From NCBI RefSeq assembly GCF_003591175.1, contig NZ_QYYG01000001.1, positions 1,488,001 through 1,552,000 of the forward strand: a stretch of DNA of 64,000 nucleotides, written 5' to 3'. Made by a program: the position numbers and the translations under genes. Origin of the DNA: Serratia inhibens. GTDB lineage: Bacteria > Pseudomonadota > Gammaproteobacteria > Enterobacterales > Enterobacteriaceae. The notes below the pieces were generated by a model that did not search any database, was not told the origin of the DNA, and worked only from the letters and a program-made list of their open reading frames with translations. Positions 18,044 to 27,104 of the stretch are shown piece after piece (position 1 is the stretch's first letter; each line of letters opens with the position of its first letter).

Positions 18044-18750
18044 GCGCACTCCTTGCTGCACAGCATGCCGACGCCCATCGCCGCGAGGGTGGTGATAATC
18101 AACGCGCCCGGTACCTGAAAATAATGCAGCGCTACCGACAGCGGCAACGCGGTCAGTACGCACGCCAGCACCGGCAGGCTACGGATCATCGGTACCACGA
18201 TGGCGATAAAAGTGGCGGCAATGGAGAAATCCAGGCCATAAGAGTCCAGATCCTCGGCACTGCCGGCGGCCAACACGCCCAACAGGGTGAAAAAAATCCA
18301 GCTCAGGTAAAAGGTCAGCCCGGCACCCAGCGCGTACCAGCGGTTAAACCGCGCCGGGGCCTGGTTGCCGGTGAGGGCAAACAGCTCATCGGTCAACAGA
18401 AACCCCAACAGCAAACGCCAGCGCAAAGGGAGCGGCGCTACGCTTTCCCGCAGCCGCAGGCCATACAGAAAATGTTGGGCGGTGACAAAAAAGGTCGAGA
18501 CCAAAATAGCCAGCAACCCCGCACCGCCTTTGATCATGCCCATCGCCACCAGTTGCGAGGCACCGGCAAAGACAATGGCCGACATGCCCAGCCCCTGCGC
18601 CGCCGTCAGGCCACTCTGGATGGCCATCGACCCCGCCAGGATGCCCCAGGGCAACACCGCCAGACACAGCGGCAGGATCGCCGCCGCCCCTTGCAGCGCC
18701 GGGCGCAGCCGGGACACCGGCGGCTCGGTGAGGATTGATAAGTGCGTCAT
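18040..18750 (-). CDS. azlC: AzlC-type branched-chain amino-acid exporter large subunit
   Basis: A 236-residue inner-membrane permease of the AzlC/YgaZ family. Typical blocks are PWGILAGSMAIQSGLTAAQGLGMS near residues 35-57, FAGASQLVAMGMI, and TDELFALTG near the middle. AAGGAG precedes the ATG. It is coupled to azlD by a 4-bp overlap and lies 70 bp downstream of an AraC-family gene on the same strand, which is the likely regulator. Confidence 0.92.
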   Translation of the reverse strand: MTHLSILTEPPVSRLRPALQGAAAILPLCLAVLPWGILAGSMAIQSGLTAAQGLGMSAIVFAGASQLVAMGMIKGGAGLLAILVSTFFVTAQHFLYGLRLRESVAPLPLRWRLLLGFLLTDELFALTGNQAPARFNRWYALGAGLTFYLSWIFFTLLGVLAAGSAEDLDSYGLDFSIAATFIAIVVPMIRSLPVLACVLTALPLSVALHYFQVPGALIITTLAAMGVGMLCSKECA

Positions 18751-18820
18751 GCTGTTCTCCTTGGTTTGAAGGCACAGCCTACGGCAGGATTACTCTGGGG
18801 TATTGCACAGGATTGCGCGG

Positions 18821-19666
18821 CTATTTCAGCGACTTAACATAGTCGCCGGGCGTGATGCCCATAGATTTGCGGAAATGGCGGTGGAAATGGCTTTGATCGT
18901 GAAAACCGCTGCTCAGCGCACTGTCCAGCACGCCGTGGCCGGCCTTCAGCATTTGGCGTGCCTTGCGCAACCGGGCCTGGATTTGGTAAGCATGCGGCGG
19001 CAAACCGGTAGCCAATTGAAACTGACGCAGCAGATAGTAAGGACTGAGCGCTACCCGTTCCGCCAGCTCCAGCAACGAAATGTCTGCCTCGGGGAAATCA
19101 TCCAGAAAAGCCTTTACCTGCGTGACCTGGCGCTGCGCCTTACTCTGCGGCGCGGGGTCGATGCGGCTTTTACCGTGCCGCAACATCAGCCAGGTGAGCG
19201 CAGAAAACACCATGGTTTCTTTCAGCAGACGGTTTTCATCGCTGTGCAGCAGGCTGAACGCCAACCGCAGTTGGCCGGCAAGGCCGACGTCGTGAACCAC
19301 CGGACTGGGGAAATAAGGCGTTGCCCCGGCACCGGTTTTCAAGTCTCGCGAGAGAAACGCCAGCAGTTCCGGGGTGGGATACATCGCCTGATAGGACCAG
19401 CCGTCTTCGCTGGCGGCGCTGCCGGTATGAATATCGTCGGCGTTGACCAGAATGATGCTGCCCAGCGGCGCCACGTGCTCGCCGCCGGTCCGGTAAAAAC
19501 GCTGGGCGCCGTCGTCGATTACCCCTACGCAGAAGCCTTCGTGGCTATGGCGCGAGAAAGTCTGGCGGCGATAGGTGGCCTGCAGCACCCCCAACCCACC
19601 GAGTTCGTCGACGTGCATGAAGCTGGCCTGCTCCCGGCGAAGGTTACGCCCTGCGCTTTCCACCAT
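18821..19666 (-). CDS. AraC-family transcriptional regulator
   Basis: A 281-residue regulator with an N-terminal cupin-like sensor (RHSHEGFCVGVIDDGAQRFYR, then GSIILVNADDIHTG) and a C-terminal pair of helix-turn-helix motifs (LLELAERVALSPYYLLRQF; LDSALSSGFHDQSHFHRHF). This type (AraC_binding plus HTH_18) often sits beside LysE or AzlCD amino-acid exporters and activates them. It is immediately upstream of azlCD on the same strand, so autoregulation of a three-gene unit is plausible. Confidence 0.88.
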   Translation of the reverse strand: MVESAGRNLRREQASFMHVDELGGLGVLQATYRRQTFSRHSHEGFCVGVIDDGAQRFYRTGGEHVAPLGSIILVNADDIHTGSAASEDGWSYQAMYPTPELLAFLSRDLKTGAGATPYFPSPVVHDVGLAGQLRLAFSLLHSDENRLLKETMVFSALTWLMLRHGKSRIDPAPQSKAQRQVTQVKAFLDDFPEADISLLELAERVALSPYYLLRQFQLATGLPPHAYQIQARLRKARQMLKAGHGVLDSALSSGFHDQSHFHRHFRKSMGITPGDYVKSLK

Positions 19667-19699
19667 AATATCCGCCTCCGCTGAATGAAGTTTATTCTA

Positions 19700-21151
19700 T
19701 CATTCAGTGGACGGATGGTTTTGTACAAAATTGCCCGTTTCGTCGGCCGGCGGCGCGATTGCCGCACAGCGCCAGGCGCTAAACACCGCCAGCAACGGCG
19801 CCAGGGCAAACAGCAGGAACAGCCAACGCGCGGCATTGGCCGCCCCCGCCGCACCACCCGGCTCGTTCAGCCCGGCCAGATTCGCGATCATCCCGGCCAG
19901 CGCCGCGCCAAAGGCGGTGGCAAACAGCTGCACCGTGGTGATGGATGCGCCGGCGATATCCTTATCCGCTTCAGGGGCGACCTGCAAGATACGCGTCAAC
20001 AGATGCGGCCAGCCGAAACCGATGCCGAATCCCACCAGCGTCAGCGCGATCACAATCGGCGTCAGCGCCAACCAGTGGCCGCCGGAAGGTGTCGGCATCA
20101 AAATACCCAGCGCCAATAACCCCACCAGCACGAACAGCGGCCCGCTGATGATCGCCCGGCGGATGCCCGCACTGCGCCAGCCGGAACTGAGGATTTCCGA
20201 CAGCGTCCACCCCGCCGCCATGGTGGCCGCAATGTAGCCGGAGATCAGCGGCGACTGACCATGCAGGGTTTGCAGGAAGTAAGGCACGAAAATTTCGCTG
20301 GTCATGCCTATCACCAGCAGGGAGACGGTGATATACAGCGAGGCCAGTTGCGAGCCGCGACGCAGAGCGCCATGCGGTAACAGCCGTGCACGAGAGTGCG
20401 CCTCACGCTGGATCAGCCAGGCCATCAACAGCAGCGCCAGAGCAATGCCGCCCAGGTTGATCCACGCGCTGTCCGCCAGGCTACCGGCGGAAACCACCAG
20501 CACCGCCGTCGCCAACAGCAGCAACTGAGCCGCCGGCAACGGCGCCGCCTGTTGCTGGGGTTTGCCCTTGGGCAGGATCAGGAAAGTGAAGCCGGCGTAC
20601 AGCACCATGATCGGCAGCAGGATGCCGAATGCCCAGCGCCAGGCGTTCAGTTCGGCAAAAACTCCGCCCACCGCCGGCCCTACCAGCGTCGCAATACCCC
20701 ACATCGCCGACACCAATGCCATCGCGCGCGGCCACAGCTTTTGCTCAAAGACCAGATTGATCATGGCGTAGGACAACGCAAAGATCAGACCACCGCCAAA
20801 CCCCTGTACCGTTCGGCCGATCAGCATGACCGGCATCGACGGTGCCAACGCGCACAGCATCGCCCCGGCGATAAAGAACAGCGACGCCACCAGATAGGCA
20901 CTGCGTGCGCCATAACCGCTGAGCAACCGCGCGGATAACGCAGAACCGAGAATGGACGCCACCACAAACAGCGTGGTGTTCCAGGCATAGAGATTCAGGC
21001 CGCCAATATCCTGCACCACCGAGGGCAAAATGGTGGTGGCGACCAGAATATTGATGGCGTGCAGCGCTACGCCGAGCGAGAGCGCGATCGCACTGGCACC
21101 ATTTTTGCCGGAGAAAAGATCGCCCCAACGGCTATCATCGTTAGTTATCAC
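19700..21151 (-). CDS. MFS transporter (EmrB/QacA-like)
   Basis: A 483-residue multidrug-type MFS permease with 12-14 helices. ILVATTILPSVVQDIGG near the start is the TM1 signature, and GRTVQGFGGGLIFALSYAMI is the motif-C-like region. I place the start at GTG 21151 (ITNDDSRWGDLFSG), which has AGGA at suitable distance; the in-frame ATG 21262 would add 37 polar residues and overlap the divergent regulator gene. It is divergent from the Fe-S-type regulator at 21256 (104-bp spacer), which probably controls it. Confidence 0.82.
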   Translation of the reverse strand: MITNDDSRWGDLFSGKNGASAIALSLGVALHAINILVATTILPSVVQDIGGLNLYAWNTTLFVVASILGSALSARLLSGYGARSAYLVASLFFIAGAMLCALAPSMPVMLIGRTVQGFGGGLIFALSYAMINLVFEQKLWPRAMALVSAMWGIATLVGPAVGGVFAELNAWRWAFGILLPIMVLYAGFTFLILPKGKPQQQAAPLPAAQLLLLATAVLVVSAGSLADSAWINLGGIALALLLMAWLIQREAHSRARLLPHGALRRGSQLASLYITVSLLVIGMTSEIFVPYFLQTLHGQSPLISGYIAATMAAGWTLSEILSSGWRSAGIRRAIISGPLFVLVGLLALGILMPTPSGGHWLALTPIVIALTLVGFGIGFGWPHLLTRILQVAPEADKDIAGASITTVQLFATAFGAALAGMIANLAGLNEPGGAAGAANAARWLFLLFALAPLLAVFSAWRCAAIAPPADETGNFVQNHPSTE

Positions 21152-21255
21152 GGTTGTCGTCCTGTTTTCAGAGTAATGGCATTGAGTTGCGGGTGATAAT
21201 GCGTTAATTTTAACAAGTGTTAACTTGGAATAATGGTAGGGCGAGGCGGAGAAAT

Positions 21256-21909
21256 ATGTCAAGAATAAACTTGGAAAATAGCGGTAACACCACGCAGTCG
21301 GTCAGTGACCGTTTGCTGACGCTATTGAAAACCCGCGGCCCACAACAGGCGTCTGATGCAGGGAGAGTCCTTGGCACCACCGGTGAAGCTGCGCGCCAGC
21401 AGTTCGTCAAGCTGGCAAAAGAGGGTTTGGTTGAAGCGGTGGCGGAAACGCGCGGCGTCGGTCGCCCGGTGCAGTTGTGGCACCTGACCGCCGCCGGCAA
21501 TGCGCGTTTTCCGGATACCCACTCCGAATTGACGGTGCAACTGCTGCGCACCGTACGCGACAAACTGGGCGAACAGGCGATCGACTTGCTGATCGACACC
21601 CGTGAACAGGAAACGCGCATTAACTACAAACAGGCGATGATCGGTGCGACCGACTTGCAAGAACGCGTCGCGCGCCTGACGGCCATCCGCACCCGCGAAG
21701 GTTACATGGCCGAATGGCGCGCCCAGGAAGACGGCTCGTTTCTGTTGGTGGAAAATCACTGCCCGATCTGCGCCGCCGCCACCGTCTGCCAGGGATTCTG
21801 CCGCGCTGAACTGAGTATTTTCACCGAAGTGTTGCAGGCGCAGGTCGAGCGCTCCGAGCATATCCTGGCCGGCGCGCGCCGTTGCGCTTATCGCATCTCG
21901 TTGCTGTAA
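21256..21909 (+). CDS. Fe-S-type HTH regulator (COG2345, SufR-like)
   Basis: A 217-residue regulator. The winged helix (LLTLLKTRGPQQASDAGRVL, then GTTGEAARQQFVKLAKEGLV) is followed by a C-terminal cysteine cluster CPICAAATVCQGFC and a later RRCAYRI near the end. This pattern is shared with COG2345 proteins such as SufR, where cysteines hold an iron-sulfur cluster. ATG 21256 has GGAG upstream. The likely targets are the divergent MFS gene and the DUF2878 gene 34 bp downstream. Confidence 0.83.
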   Translation: MSRINLENSGNTTQSVSDRLLTLLKTRGPQQASDAGRVLGTTGEAARQQFVKLAKEGLVEAVAETRGVGRPVQLWHLTAAGNARFPDTHSELTVQLLRTVRDKLGEQAIDLLIDTREQETRINYKQAMIGATDLQERVARLTAIRTREGYMAEWRAQEDGSFLLVENHCPICAAATVCQGFCRAELSIFTEVLQAQVERSEHILAGARRCAYRISLL

Positions 21910-21943
21910 GCAGGCACTCCCCCATGCACCGGGCGCAACCGCA

Positions 21944-22435
21944 ATGAAAACGCATGCCGGATTCTGGCTGGCGACACTGGGGATCAACGCCGCCTGGCTG
22001 TTGGCGATCCTGGGCCACGATCGGGTCAATGCCGTACTGCTGGCCGGCGCGGTGCTGGCGCTTATCTTTACCCCGGCGCACCGGCGGCGATGGGCGCTGT
22101 TGGCCGCCCTGACCGGTATCCTGATGGACAGCCTGTGGAGCTATGCCGGCGTGCTGCATTTCAGCGGCCATAGCCTGTTGCCGTTATGGATGATTGCCCT
22201 GTGGCTGGCCTTTGGCTGCTGGTGGTTTTGGCTGTTGGACCTGATAAAGGCCGCCCTCTGGCCGCTGGCAGTCCTGGGTTCCATCGCCGGGCCGCTGGCG
22301 GGCATTATCGGTTGGAAGTTGGGAGCAATACAGCCGGGCATCGCGCCGGAAATCATGCTGTTGCTGCTTTCTGTCGGTTGGGCCGCCTTTCTGCCCGCGG
22401 TGAGCTGGCCGCGTCTGAACAAGCCGGCCCCGTAA
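21944..22435 (+). CDS. DUF2878 membrane protein
   Basis: A 163-residue protein with about five hydrophobic segments matching DUF2878 (N-terminus FWLATLGINAAWLLAIL; GILMDSLWSYAGVLHF; WMIALWLAFGCWW). The function is unknown. It follows the COG2345 regulator by 34 bp and is probably co-transcribed with it. Confidence 0.8.
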   Translation: MKTHAGFWLATLGINAAWLLAILGHDRVNAVLLAGAVLALIFTPAHRRRWALLAALTGILMDSLWSYAGVLHFSGHSLLPLWMIALWLAFGCWWFWLLDLIKAALWPLAVLGSIAGPLAGIIGWKLGAIQPGIAPEIMLLLLSVGWAAFLPAVSWPRLNKPAP

Positions 22436-22571
22436 CGGCGCAGGCTTGCCTGCCATTCCTTTTTCACCGGCCTTTTTTCCATTAAAAAGTGCTGAAAAGC
22501 GTTGCTTATCCGCCACCCGATCGGGTTTACTGAGTCCTCTAATAATAACCTTCCCTACAGAATAAAAACCC

Positions 22572-23483
22572 ATGCTTAGCCAAAATAGCCGTAACGTCCT
22601 GCCGTTAATCGGGGCGCTGTTCACGTTATATATTGTTTGGGGGTCGACCTACTTCGTTATTCGTCTGGGGGTAGAGAGCTGGCCGCCGTTGATGATGGCC
22701 GGTATCCGCTTTCTGGTCGCCGGGATCGTGCTGTTCAGTTTCCTGGCACTGCGCGGCCATGCTCTGCCAACGCCAAAACAGTGGCTGGCCGCCGGCACCA
22801 TCGGCATTTTGCTGTTGGCGGTGGGCAACGGCCTGGTGACCGTGGCGGAGCATCAGAACGTGCCTTCCGGCATTGCCGCGGTGATGGTGGCGACGGTGCC
22901 GCTGTTTACCCTGTGCTTTAGCCTGCTGTGGGGCATGCGCAATACCAAACTGGAATGGGCGGGCATTGCGCTGGGCCTGGTGGGGATTGTGCTGCTGAAT
23001 ACCGGCAATAACCTGGTCGGCAACCCGACCGGCGCGCTGCTGATCCTGCTGGCTTCCGCCAGTTGGGCGTTTGGATCGGTGCTGGGATCGCGCATCTCAC
23101 TCCCCGCCGGGCCGATGGCCGGTGCGGCGGAAATGCTGGTCGCCGGCGTGGTGTTGCTGGCGGTCAGCCAACTGAGCGGCGAGCGCCTGACCCAGATGCC
23201 CACCGCCAAAGGCTTCTTCGCGCTGGGTTACCTGATCGTCTTCGGCTCCATGCTGGCGATCAGCGCCTACATGTTTTTGCTGAAAAACGTGCGCCCGGCG
23301 GTGGCGACCAGCTATGCCTACGTCAACCCGGTGGTAGCGGTGCTGCTCGGCATCGGCTTTGCCGGCGAGTCGCTGGCGCCACGCGAATGGGCCGCGCTGG
23401 TGATTATCGTCGCTGCGGTGGTGCTGGTGACGCTGGGAAAATACCTGTTCACCCGTCCGGCAAGCCGTATAAACAGAAAATAG
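22572..23483 (+). CDS. yedA: YedA-type EamA (DMT) drug/metabolite exporter
   Basis: A 303-residue inner-membrane protein collinear with E. coli YedA: ALFTLYIVWGSTYFVIRLGV, ESWPPLMMAG, VTVAEHQNVPSGIAAVMVAT and ATSYAYVNPVVAVLLG are nearly identical. It has ten helices in two EamA repeats. It stands alone; a perfect 8-bp hairpin (23492-23511) follows. Confidence 0.93.
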   Translation: MLSQNSRNVLPLIGALFTLYIVWGSTYFVIRLGVESWPPLMMAGIRFLVAGIVLFSFLALRGHALPTPKQWLAAGTIGILLLAVGNGLVTVAEHQNVPSGIAAVMVATVPLFTLCFSLLWGMRNTKLEWAGIALGLVGIVLLNTGNNLVGNPTGALLILLASASWAFGSVLGSRISLPAGPMAGAAEMLVAGVVLLAVSQLSGERLTQMPTAKGFFALGYLIVFGSMLAISAYMFLLKNVRPAVATSYAYVNPVVAVLLGIGFAGESLAPREWAALVIIVAAVVLVTLGKYLFTRPASRINRK

Positions 23484-23491
23484 TATGATTC

Positions 23492-23511
23492 GGGGCGAAG
23501 ATATTCGCCCC
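23492..23511 (+). terminator. Perfect hairpin after yedA
   Basis: GGGGCGAA (23492-23499) and TTCGCCCC (23504-23511) with loop GATA, 9 bp after the yedA stop. No T-run follows, so it is a weak terminator or an RNA-stabilising hairpin. Confidence 0.5.
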
Positions 23512-23534
23512 TATGCCGCCGCCGACAAAGGGTC

Positions 23535-23540
23535 TATAAT
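23535..23540 (+). promoter_or_regulatory. Candidate -10 box TATAAT for small membrane protein gene
   Basis: A perfect TATAAT 36 bp before the ATG of the 58-residue ORF. No good -35 was found, so this is only a candidate. Confidence 0.4.
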
Positions 23541-23575
23541 TCCCACTGTTCCGAACAACCTGCGAAATTATTCCT

Positions 23576-23752
23576 ATGCTGAAAAAAGCCTTTATCATCG
23601 TTATCGCCCTGGCCGCCTTTGGTTCACTGGGCGGCGTATTCCTGGCCGGGCTGAATATGTACACCCGTTCCACCACGCCGCTCGAAGAGAGCACCACCAC
23701 CAGCGATGCCGCCGTCAGCACGGCTCCGGCAGACGGCATTCAGGCCAAGTGA
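23576..23752 (+). CDS. Small single-pass membrane protein, 58 residues
   Basis: The ORF encodes MLKKAFIIVIALAAFGSLGG, a hydrophobic helix up to about residue 27, then a Ser/Thr/Ala-rich hydrophilic tail (TPLEESTTTSDAAVST) ending GIQAK. A TATAAT box lies upstream. Codon use is like the surrounding core genes. I do not recognise the family; the topology suggests an N-in anchored peptide or a signal-anchored envelope protein. The last 13 bp overlap the 3' end of the convergent LysR gene. Confidence 0.6.
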   Translation: MLKKAFIIVIALAAFGSLGGVFLAGLNMYTRSTTPLEESTTTSDAAVSTAPADGIQAK

Positions 23753-24651
23753 TGCTCCATCCAGCCCTGGCAACGCTGCTGTAAAAAGCGTTGCAACAGC
23801 CTGACGCGCTCCGATACCTGCGAACGGTGCGGGCACACCAGGCTGATGGGCACTGCGTCGCTTTGCCATTCCGGCAATAGCTGTACCAGGCGCCCTGCGT
23901 GAATATCCGCCACCACATCGATGGCCGATTTACGGACAATACCGTGCCCGGCCAGCGCCCAGCGCCGCGCCACCTCGCCGTCGTCGGTAAAATAATGGCC
24001 GTTCAACGGCACTTCAATGCACTCATCCCCACGCCACAAGCGCCATTCTGCCTGCCTGCGCCCGCTGGGCTGATAAATCAGAATGCCGTGTTGCGCCAGT
24101 TCTGCCGGCGTCTGCGGCACGCCATACCGTTGCAGGTAAGCCGGGCTGGCGCAGATTAAGCGCCGGTGCTGCGGTAAAATGGGCAGTGCCACCAGCGAAG
24201 AATCCGCCAGTTGGCCAAAACGCAGCGCAATATCTACCGGCTCGCGGAACAGATCGGCCTGGCGATCGTTAATCAGCAATTGCAGCTGAATATGCGGGTG
24301 CTGTAGTTTGAATTCGTCCAGCCAGCCCAACAGCAGGTTGCGGCCAAAATCCGACGGCGCAGAAATTTGCAGCACGCCGGAGAGCCCCTGATGTTTCTCG
24401 CGTATCGCCTGCTCCCCTTCCGCCAACGCGCCTAACGCCAGCCGGGCGCTATCAAGATAACGCCGCCCTTCCTCCGTCAAGCGCAGGCTGCGGGTGGAAC
24501 GCACCAACAGCCGTACCCCCAACCGCTGCTCCAGCCTTTTAACCGCAATGCTGGCCGCCGCAGGGGTGATATCCAGCGCTCGTGCCGCCTCTGAAAAACT
24601 GCCGCCGTCAACCGTACGAACGAACACCTCGAGATCGATAAAGGATGTCAT
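23740..24651 (-). CDS. LysR-family regulator
   Basis: A 303-residue LTTR. The HTH is at residues about 6-62 (LEVFVRTVDGGSFSEAARAL, ITPAAASIAVKRLEQRLGVRLLVRSTRSLRLTEEG) with a C-terminal type-2 periplasmic-binding fold. It is divergent from the SDR gene at 24780, with the shared 128-bp A/T-rich spacer as the probable operator. It resembles the many YafC/DmlR-type LTTRs that control a single oxidoreductase. Confidence 0.88.
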   Translation of the reverse strand: MTSFIDLEVFVRTVDGGSFSEAARALDITPAAASIAVKRLEQRLGVRLLVRSTRSLRLTEEGRRYLDSARLALGALAEGEQAIREKHQGLSGVLQISAPSDFGRNLLLGWLDEFKLQHPHIQLQLLINDRQADLFREPVDIALRFGQLADSSLVALPILPQHRRLICASPAYLQRYGVPQTPAELAQHGILIYQPSGRRQAEWRLWRGDECIEVPLNGHYFTDDGEVARRWALAGHGIVRKSAIDVVADIHAGRLVQLLPEWQSDAVPISLVCPHRSQVSERVRLLQRFLQQRCQGWMEHHLA

Positions 24652-24779
24652 GGGGATCCTGGCGCTACGCCTATTATTAAAAATAATTTATAAGTGTTTG
24701 CCATTTAGGCTGATTGTTCGCGGATTTTCAATGATTGATGATAGATAACATCGACATTCATGGCAATCGAGGCCCTATC

Positions 24780-25511
24780 ATGACCCTCTCTTCTTCTCCC
24801 CTGCACCGGCAAAAGCTGGTGATTATCGGCGGTAACAGCGGTATCGGTGCGGCGGTGGCTTACGCCGCCGTGGCAAACGGCGCCAGCGTAGTGCTGGCCT
24901 CACGCCGTACCGGGTGTATGCAACACTATCATCCTGCCGACGGTGGCAACCTGCGGGTGATGCAGGCGGACGTCACCGACCAAGCTTCGCTGCGGGCGCT
25001 GTTCGCCGAGGTCGGCGAGTTCGATCATCTGGTGTTCACCGCCGGGCCGGTCGTACAGGCCAAACTGCTGGCGGATACGGATTTTGACGAAGCGCAGGCC
25101 AGTTTTGACGTCAAATTGTGGGGCGCACTGCGCGCCATTCAGGCTGCGCTGCCTACCTTGTCGCCGCAGGGCTCCATCACCCTGACCTCTGGCCAGCTGT
25201 CGCGCAAATACCTCAGCGGGCAGTTAATTAAAACCGGCATCAATGCGGCGCTGGAGGCGATGGGCAAACAGTTGGCGAAAGAGCTGGCGCCGCGACGGGT
25301 CAACGTGGTCAGCCCCGGCATTACCGTCACCGAAGCTTACGATGCCCTGGGCGCCGAACAGCGTCAGGCGATGTTCGCCAAAATCGGCGCCGGGCTGCCG
25401 GTCGGGCGCGTCGGCCAGGCGGCGGACGTGGCGGCAGGGTATCTGCTGGCAATGGAAAACGGCTTTATCACCGGCAGCGTGATTGACATCGACGGCGGCG
25501 GCCTGCTGTAA
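24780..25511 (+). CDS. SDR-family oxidoreductase with altered active site
   Basis: A 243-residue classical-length SDR. The NAD(P)-binding motif is GGNSGIG (17-23). The catalytic region reads TLTSGQLSRKYLSGQLIKTG: Ser137 and Lys151 are where they should be, but position 147, where the YxxxK tyrosine belongs, is Gly; the only nearby Tyr (144) is 7 residues before the Lys instead of 4. The activity may therefore be atypical or lost. ATG 24780 has GAGG upstream; the earlier ATG 24735 does not. It is divergent from a LysR gene. Confidence 0.82.
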   Translation: MTLSSSPLHRQKLVIIGGNSGIGAAVAYAAVANGASVVLASRRTGCMQHYHPADGGNLRVMQADVTDQASLRALFAEVGEFDHLVFTAGPVVQAKLLADTDFDEAQASFDVKLWGALRAIQAALPTLSPQGSITLTSGQLSRKYLSGQLIKTGINAALEAMGKQLAKELAPRRVNVVSPGITVTEAYDALGAEQRQAMFAKIGAGLPVGRVGQAADVAAGYLLAMENGFITGSVIDIDGGGLL

Positions 25512-25539
25512 ATTTGGCAAGCGCCGCCTGGGGGAACGC

Positions 25540-26322
25540 CTACAGCGCCGTCACCCCCAGCGCGGCGGCCTGTTGTTCCAGTACGGTGATTTTTTGGTAC
25601 GCCGAACGGGGTACCAGCGTGAAATCGCCGATCAGCAGGCTGTCGCTCACCGCCTCCCCCACCATCGCCTTCGCTCCGGCGCGCAATATTTCCAGCTGTT
25701 CCGGCGGCGTATGTGCAGAAGTAATCAGCGGCAGCCCCGGAACGACGGCCGTACGGCCAATAATTTTCAACCCCGCCAGCGCCTGCGGTTGCGCCCGCTT
25801 GAGCAATTCCAGGCTGACGCAGTCGATGGCCGCAATGTCCGCTTCGCGGCTTTGGATTAGCCTGAGCGATTGATAATGCGCGCCGGAGGCGATGGCGGCG
25901 CGGAAGAATTTTCCGTCTTGCGCCAAAGGCGCGATCAGTGCGCGCAGGCTGTTATGGCCAGACTGCGAATCTGTGCTGTTATAGGCCGCTACCCGGCCGC
26001 GAAAATCCGCCAGGCTTTCTCCCGGTTCATCATCGCGCACCACCAACCAGCTACTGTAGTCCGGCCCCTCGCAACCCTCGACGCGATAGTGGTAAGTGCC
26101 GACCAGTTGTACCTGCGGCAGGCTGCTGACCAGCGGATAACCGCAAGTCTGGCTGAGCAGGACATCGCCCTGCTGCCAATGCCGCGCCAAATCTTGCGGC
26201 CAACTCAGTTGCGGCGGCAAATCCGCCAGCCCCAAATCTTGAAGTTTTTCGCGCAGCACCTGCCAAAAGGCCTCGGCCGGTTGATGCGTAACGCCGTACA
26301 TCGGCAAAGATACCTGCTTCAT
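25540..26322 (-). CDS. PhnD-like substrate-binding-fold protein without signal peptide
   Basis: A 260-residue protein matching the phosphate/phosphite/phosphonate periplasmic-binding family (QTCGYPLVS, YSSWLVVRDDEP, RVAAYNSTDSQSGHNSLR, ADIAAIDCVSLEL). It begins MKQVSLPMYGVTHQPAEAFW and has no signal peptide or lipobox, so it is probably cytoplasmic. Its ATG lies 5 bp after the stop of the osmoprotectant permease gene, making it the fifth gene of that operon. Its role there is unclear: a sensor, or an unrelated passenger. Confidence 0.75.
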   Translation of the reverse strand: MKQVSLPMYGVTHQPAEAFWQVLREKLQDLGLADLPPQLSWPQDLARHWQQGDVLLSQTCGYPLVSSLPQVQLVGTYHYRVEGCEGPDYSSWLVVRDDEPGESLADFRGRVAAYNSTDSQSGHNSLRALIAPLAQDGKFFRAAIASGAHYQSLRLIQSREADIAAIDCVSLELLKRAQPQALAGLKIIGRTAVVPGLPLITSAHTPPEQLEILRAGAKAMVGEAVSDSLLIGDFTLVPRSAYQKITVLEQQAAALGVTAL

Positions 26323-26327
26323 GTCCC

Positions 26328-27104
26328 TTACCCCGCAGAAGAACCCACCGGCGTCTGCTGACGCCAGGCGGTGAGATAGCGCACCCAGCGCTCAAACAGC
26401 ATATCGGTGATGATCGCCAGCAAGGCCACCACCGCCGCCCCCTGAATGACATAGGCGGTATTGAAACCGCTCAGGCCGATGATAATCGGCGAACCCAGCG
26501 TTTTGGTGCCGACGGTGGAGGCGATCGCCGCCGTGCCGATGTTAATGATGACCGACGTGCGGATGCCGGCGACAATCACCGGCGCCGCCAGCGGCAGCTC
26601 GACGCGCCACAGGATCTGCCTGGCGTTCATCCCCACCCCCTGCGCAATCTCGCGCGTGGCGCTGGGCACCGATTCAATCCCCGCCAGAGTCCCCTGCAAG
26701 ATGGGCAGCAGGCCATACAGCACCAGGGCAATAATCGCCGGTTGCTCGCTAAAGCCCATCACCGGCACAGCAATCGCCAGCACCGCCACCGGCGGGAAGG
26801 TCTGACCGACCGCCACCAGGGTTTCCACCAGCGAACGGAATTCCTTGCCGGCCCGGCGGGTCACGCCGATCCCTGCCGCTACGCCAATCACCACGGCGAT
26901 CAGGCTGGAAACCGCCACCAGCAACAGGTGCGCCCACACCAGCGAGATAAAGCTGTCTTGCTGGTAGATCGGCCGGTCCAGATCGGGGAACCAGGCAGCG
27001 AACAGCCCGTGCAAATGATTCATGCCAAACACCAGCGCCAGCAGCAAAGCGAAGGTCCAGGGCAGCGGATCGCGCAGCCAGCGCGTGAAACGCGGCGCAC
27101 TCAT
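26328..27104 (-). CDS. yehW: Osmoprotectant ABC importer permease YehW
   Basis: A 258-residue inner-membrane permease of the ProW/OpuCB type. The EAA-like loop region reads [33 protein letters not shown] (two overlapping segments, about residues 150-182), followed by [17 protein letters not shown] typical of glycine-betaine/choline importers. ATG 27104 overlaps the yehX stop by 4 bp. It forms the membrane channel with YehY. Confidence 0.88.
   Translation of the reverse strand: MSAPRFTRWLRDPLPWTFALLLALVFGMNHLHGLFAAWFPDLDRPIYQQDSFISLVWAHLLLVAVSSLIAVVIGVAAGIGVTRRAGKEFRSLVETLVAVGQTFPPVAVLAIAVPVMGFSEQPAIIALVLYGLLPILQGTLAGIESVPSATREIAQGVGMNARQILWRVELPLAAPVIVAGIRTSVIINIGTAAIASTVGTKTLGSPIIIGLSGFNTAYVIQGAAVVALLAIITDMLFERWVRYLTAWRQQTPVGSSAG

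Noticed and set aside
23740..23752. Overlap of the 58-residue ORF with the LysR gene as evidence against it
   Set aside because: It is a 13-bp tail-to-tail overlap, common in this window, so it does not argue against the small gene.
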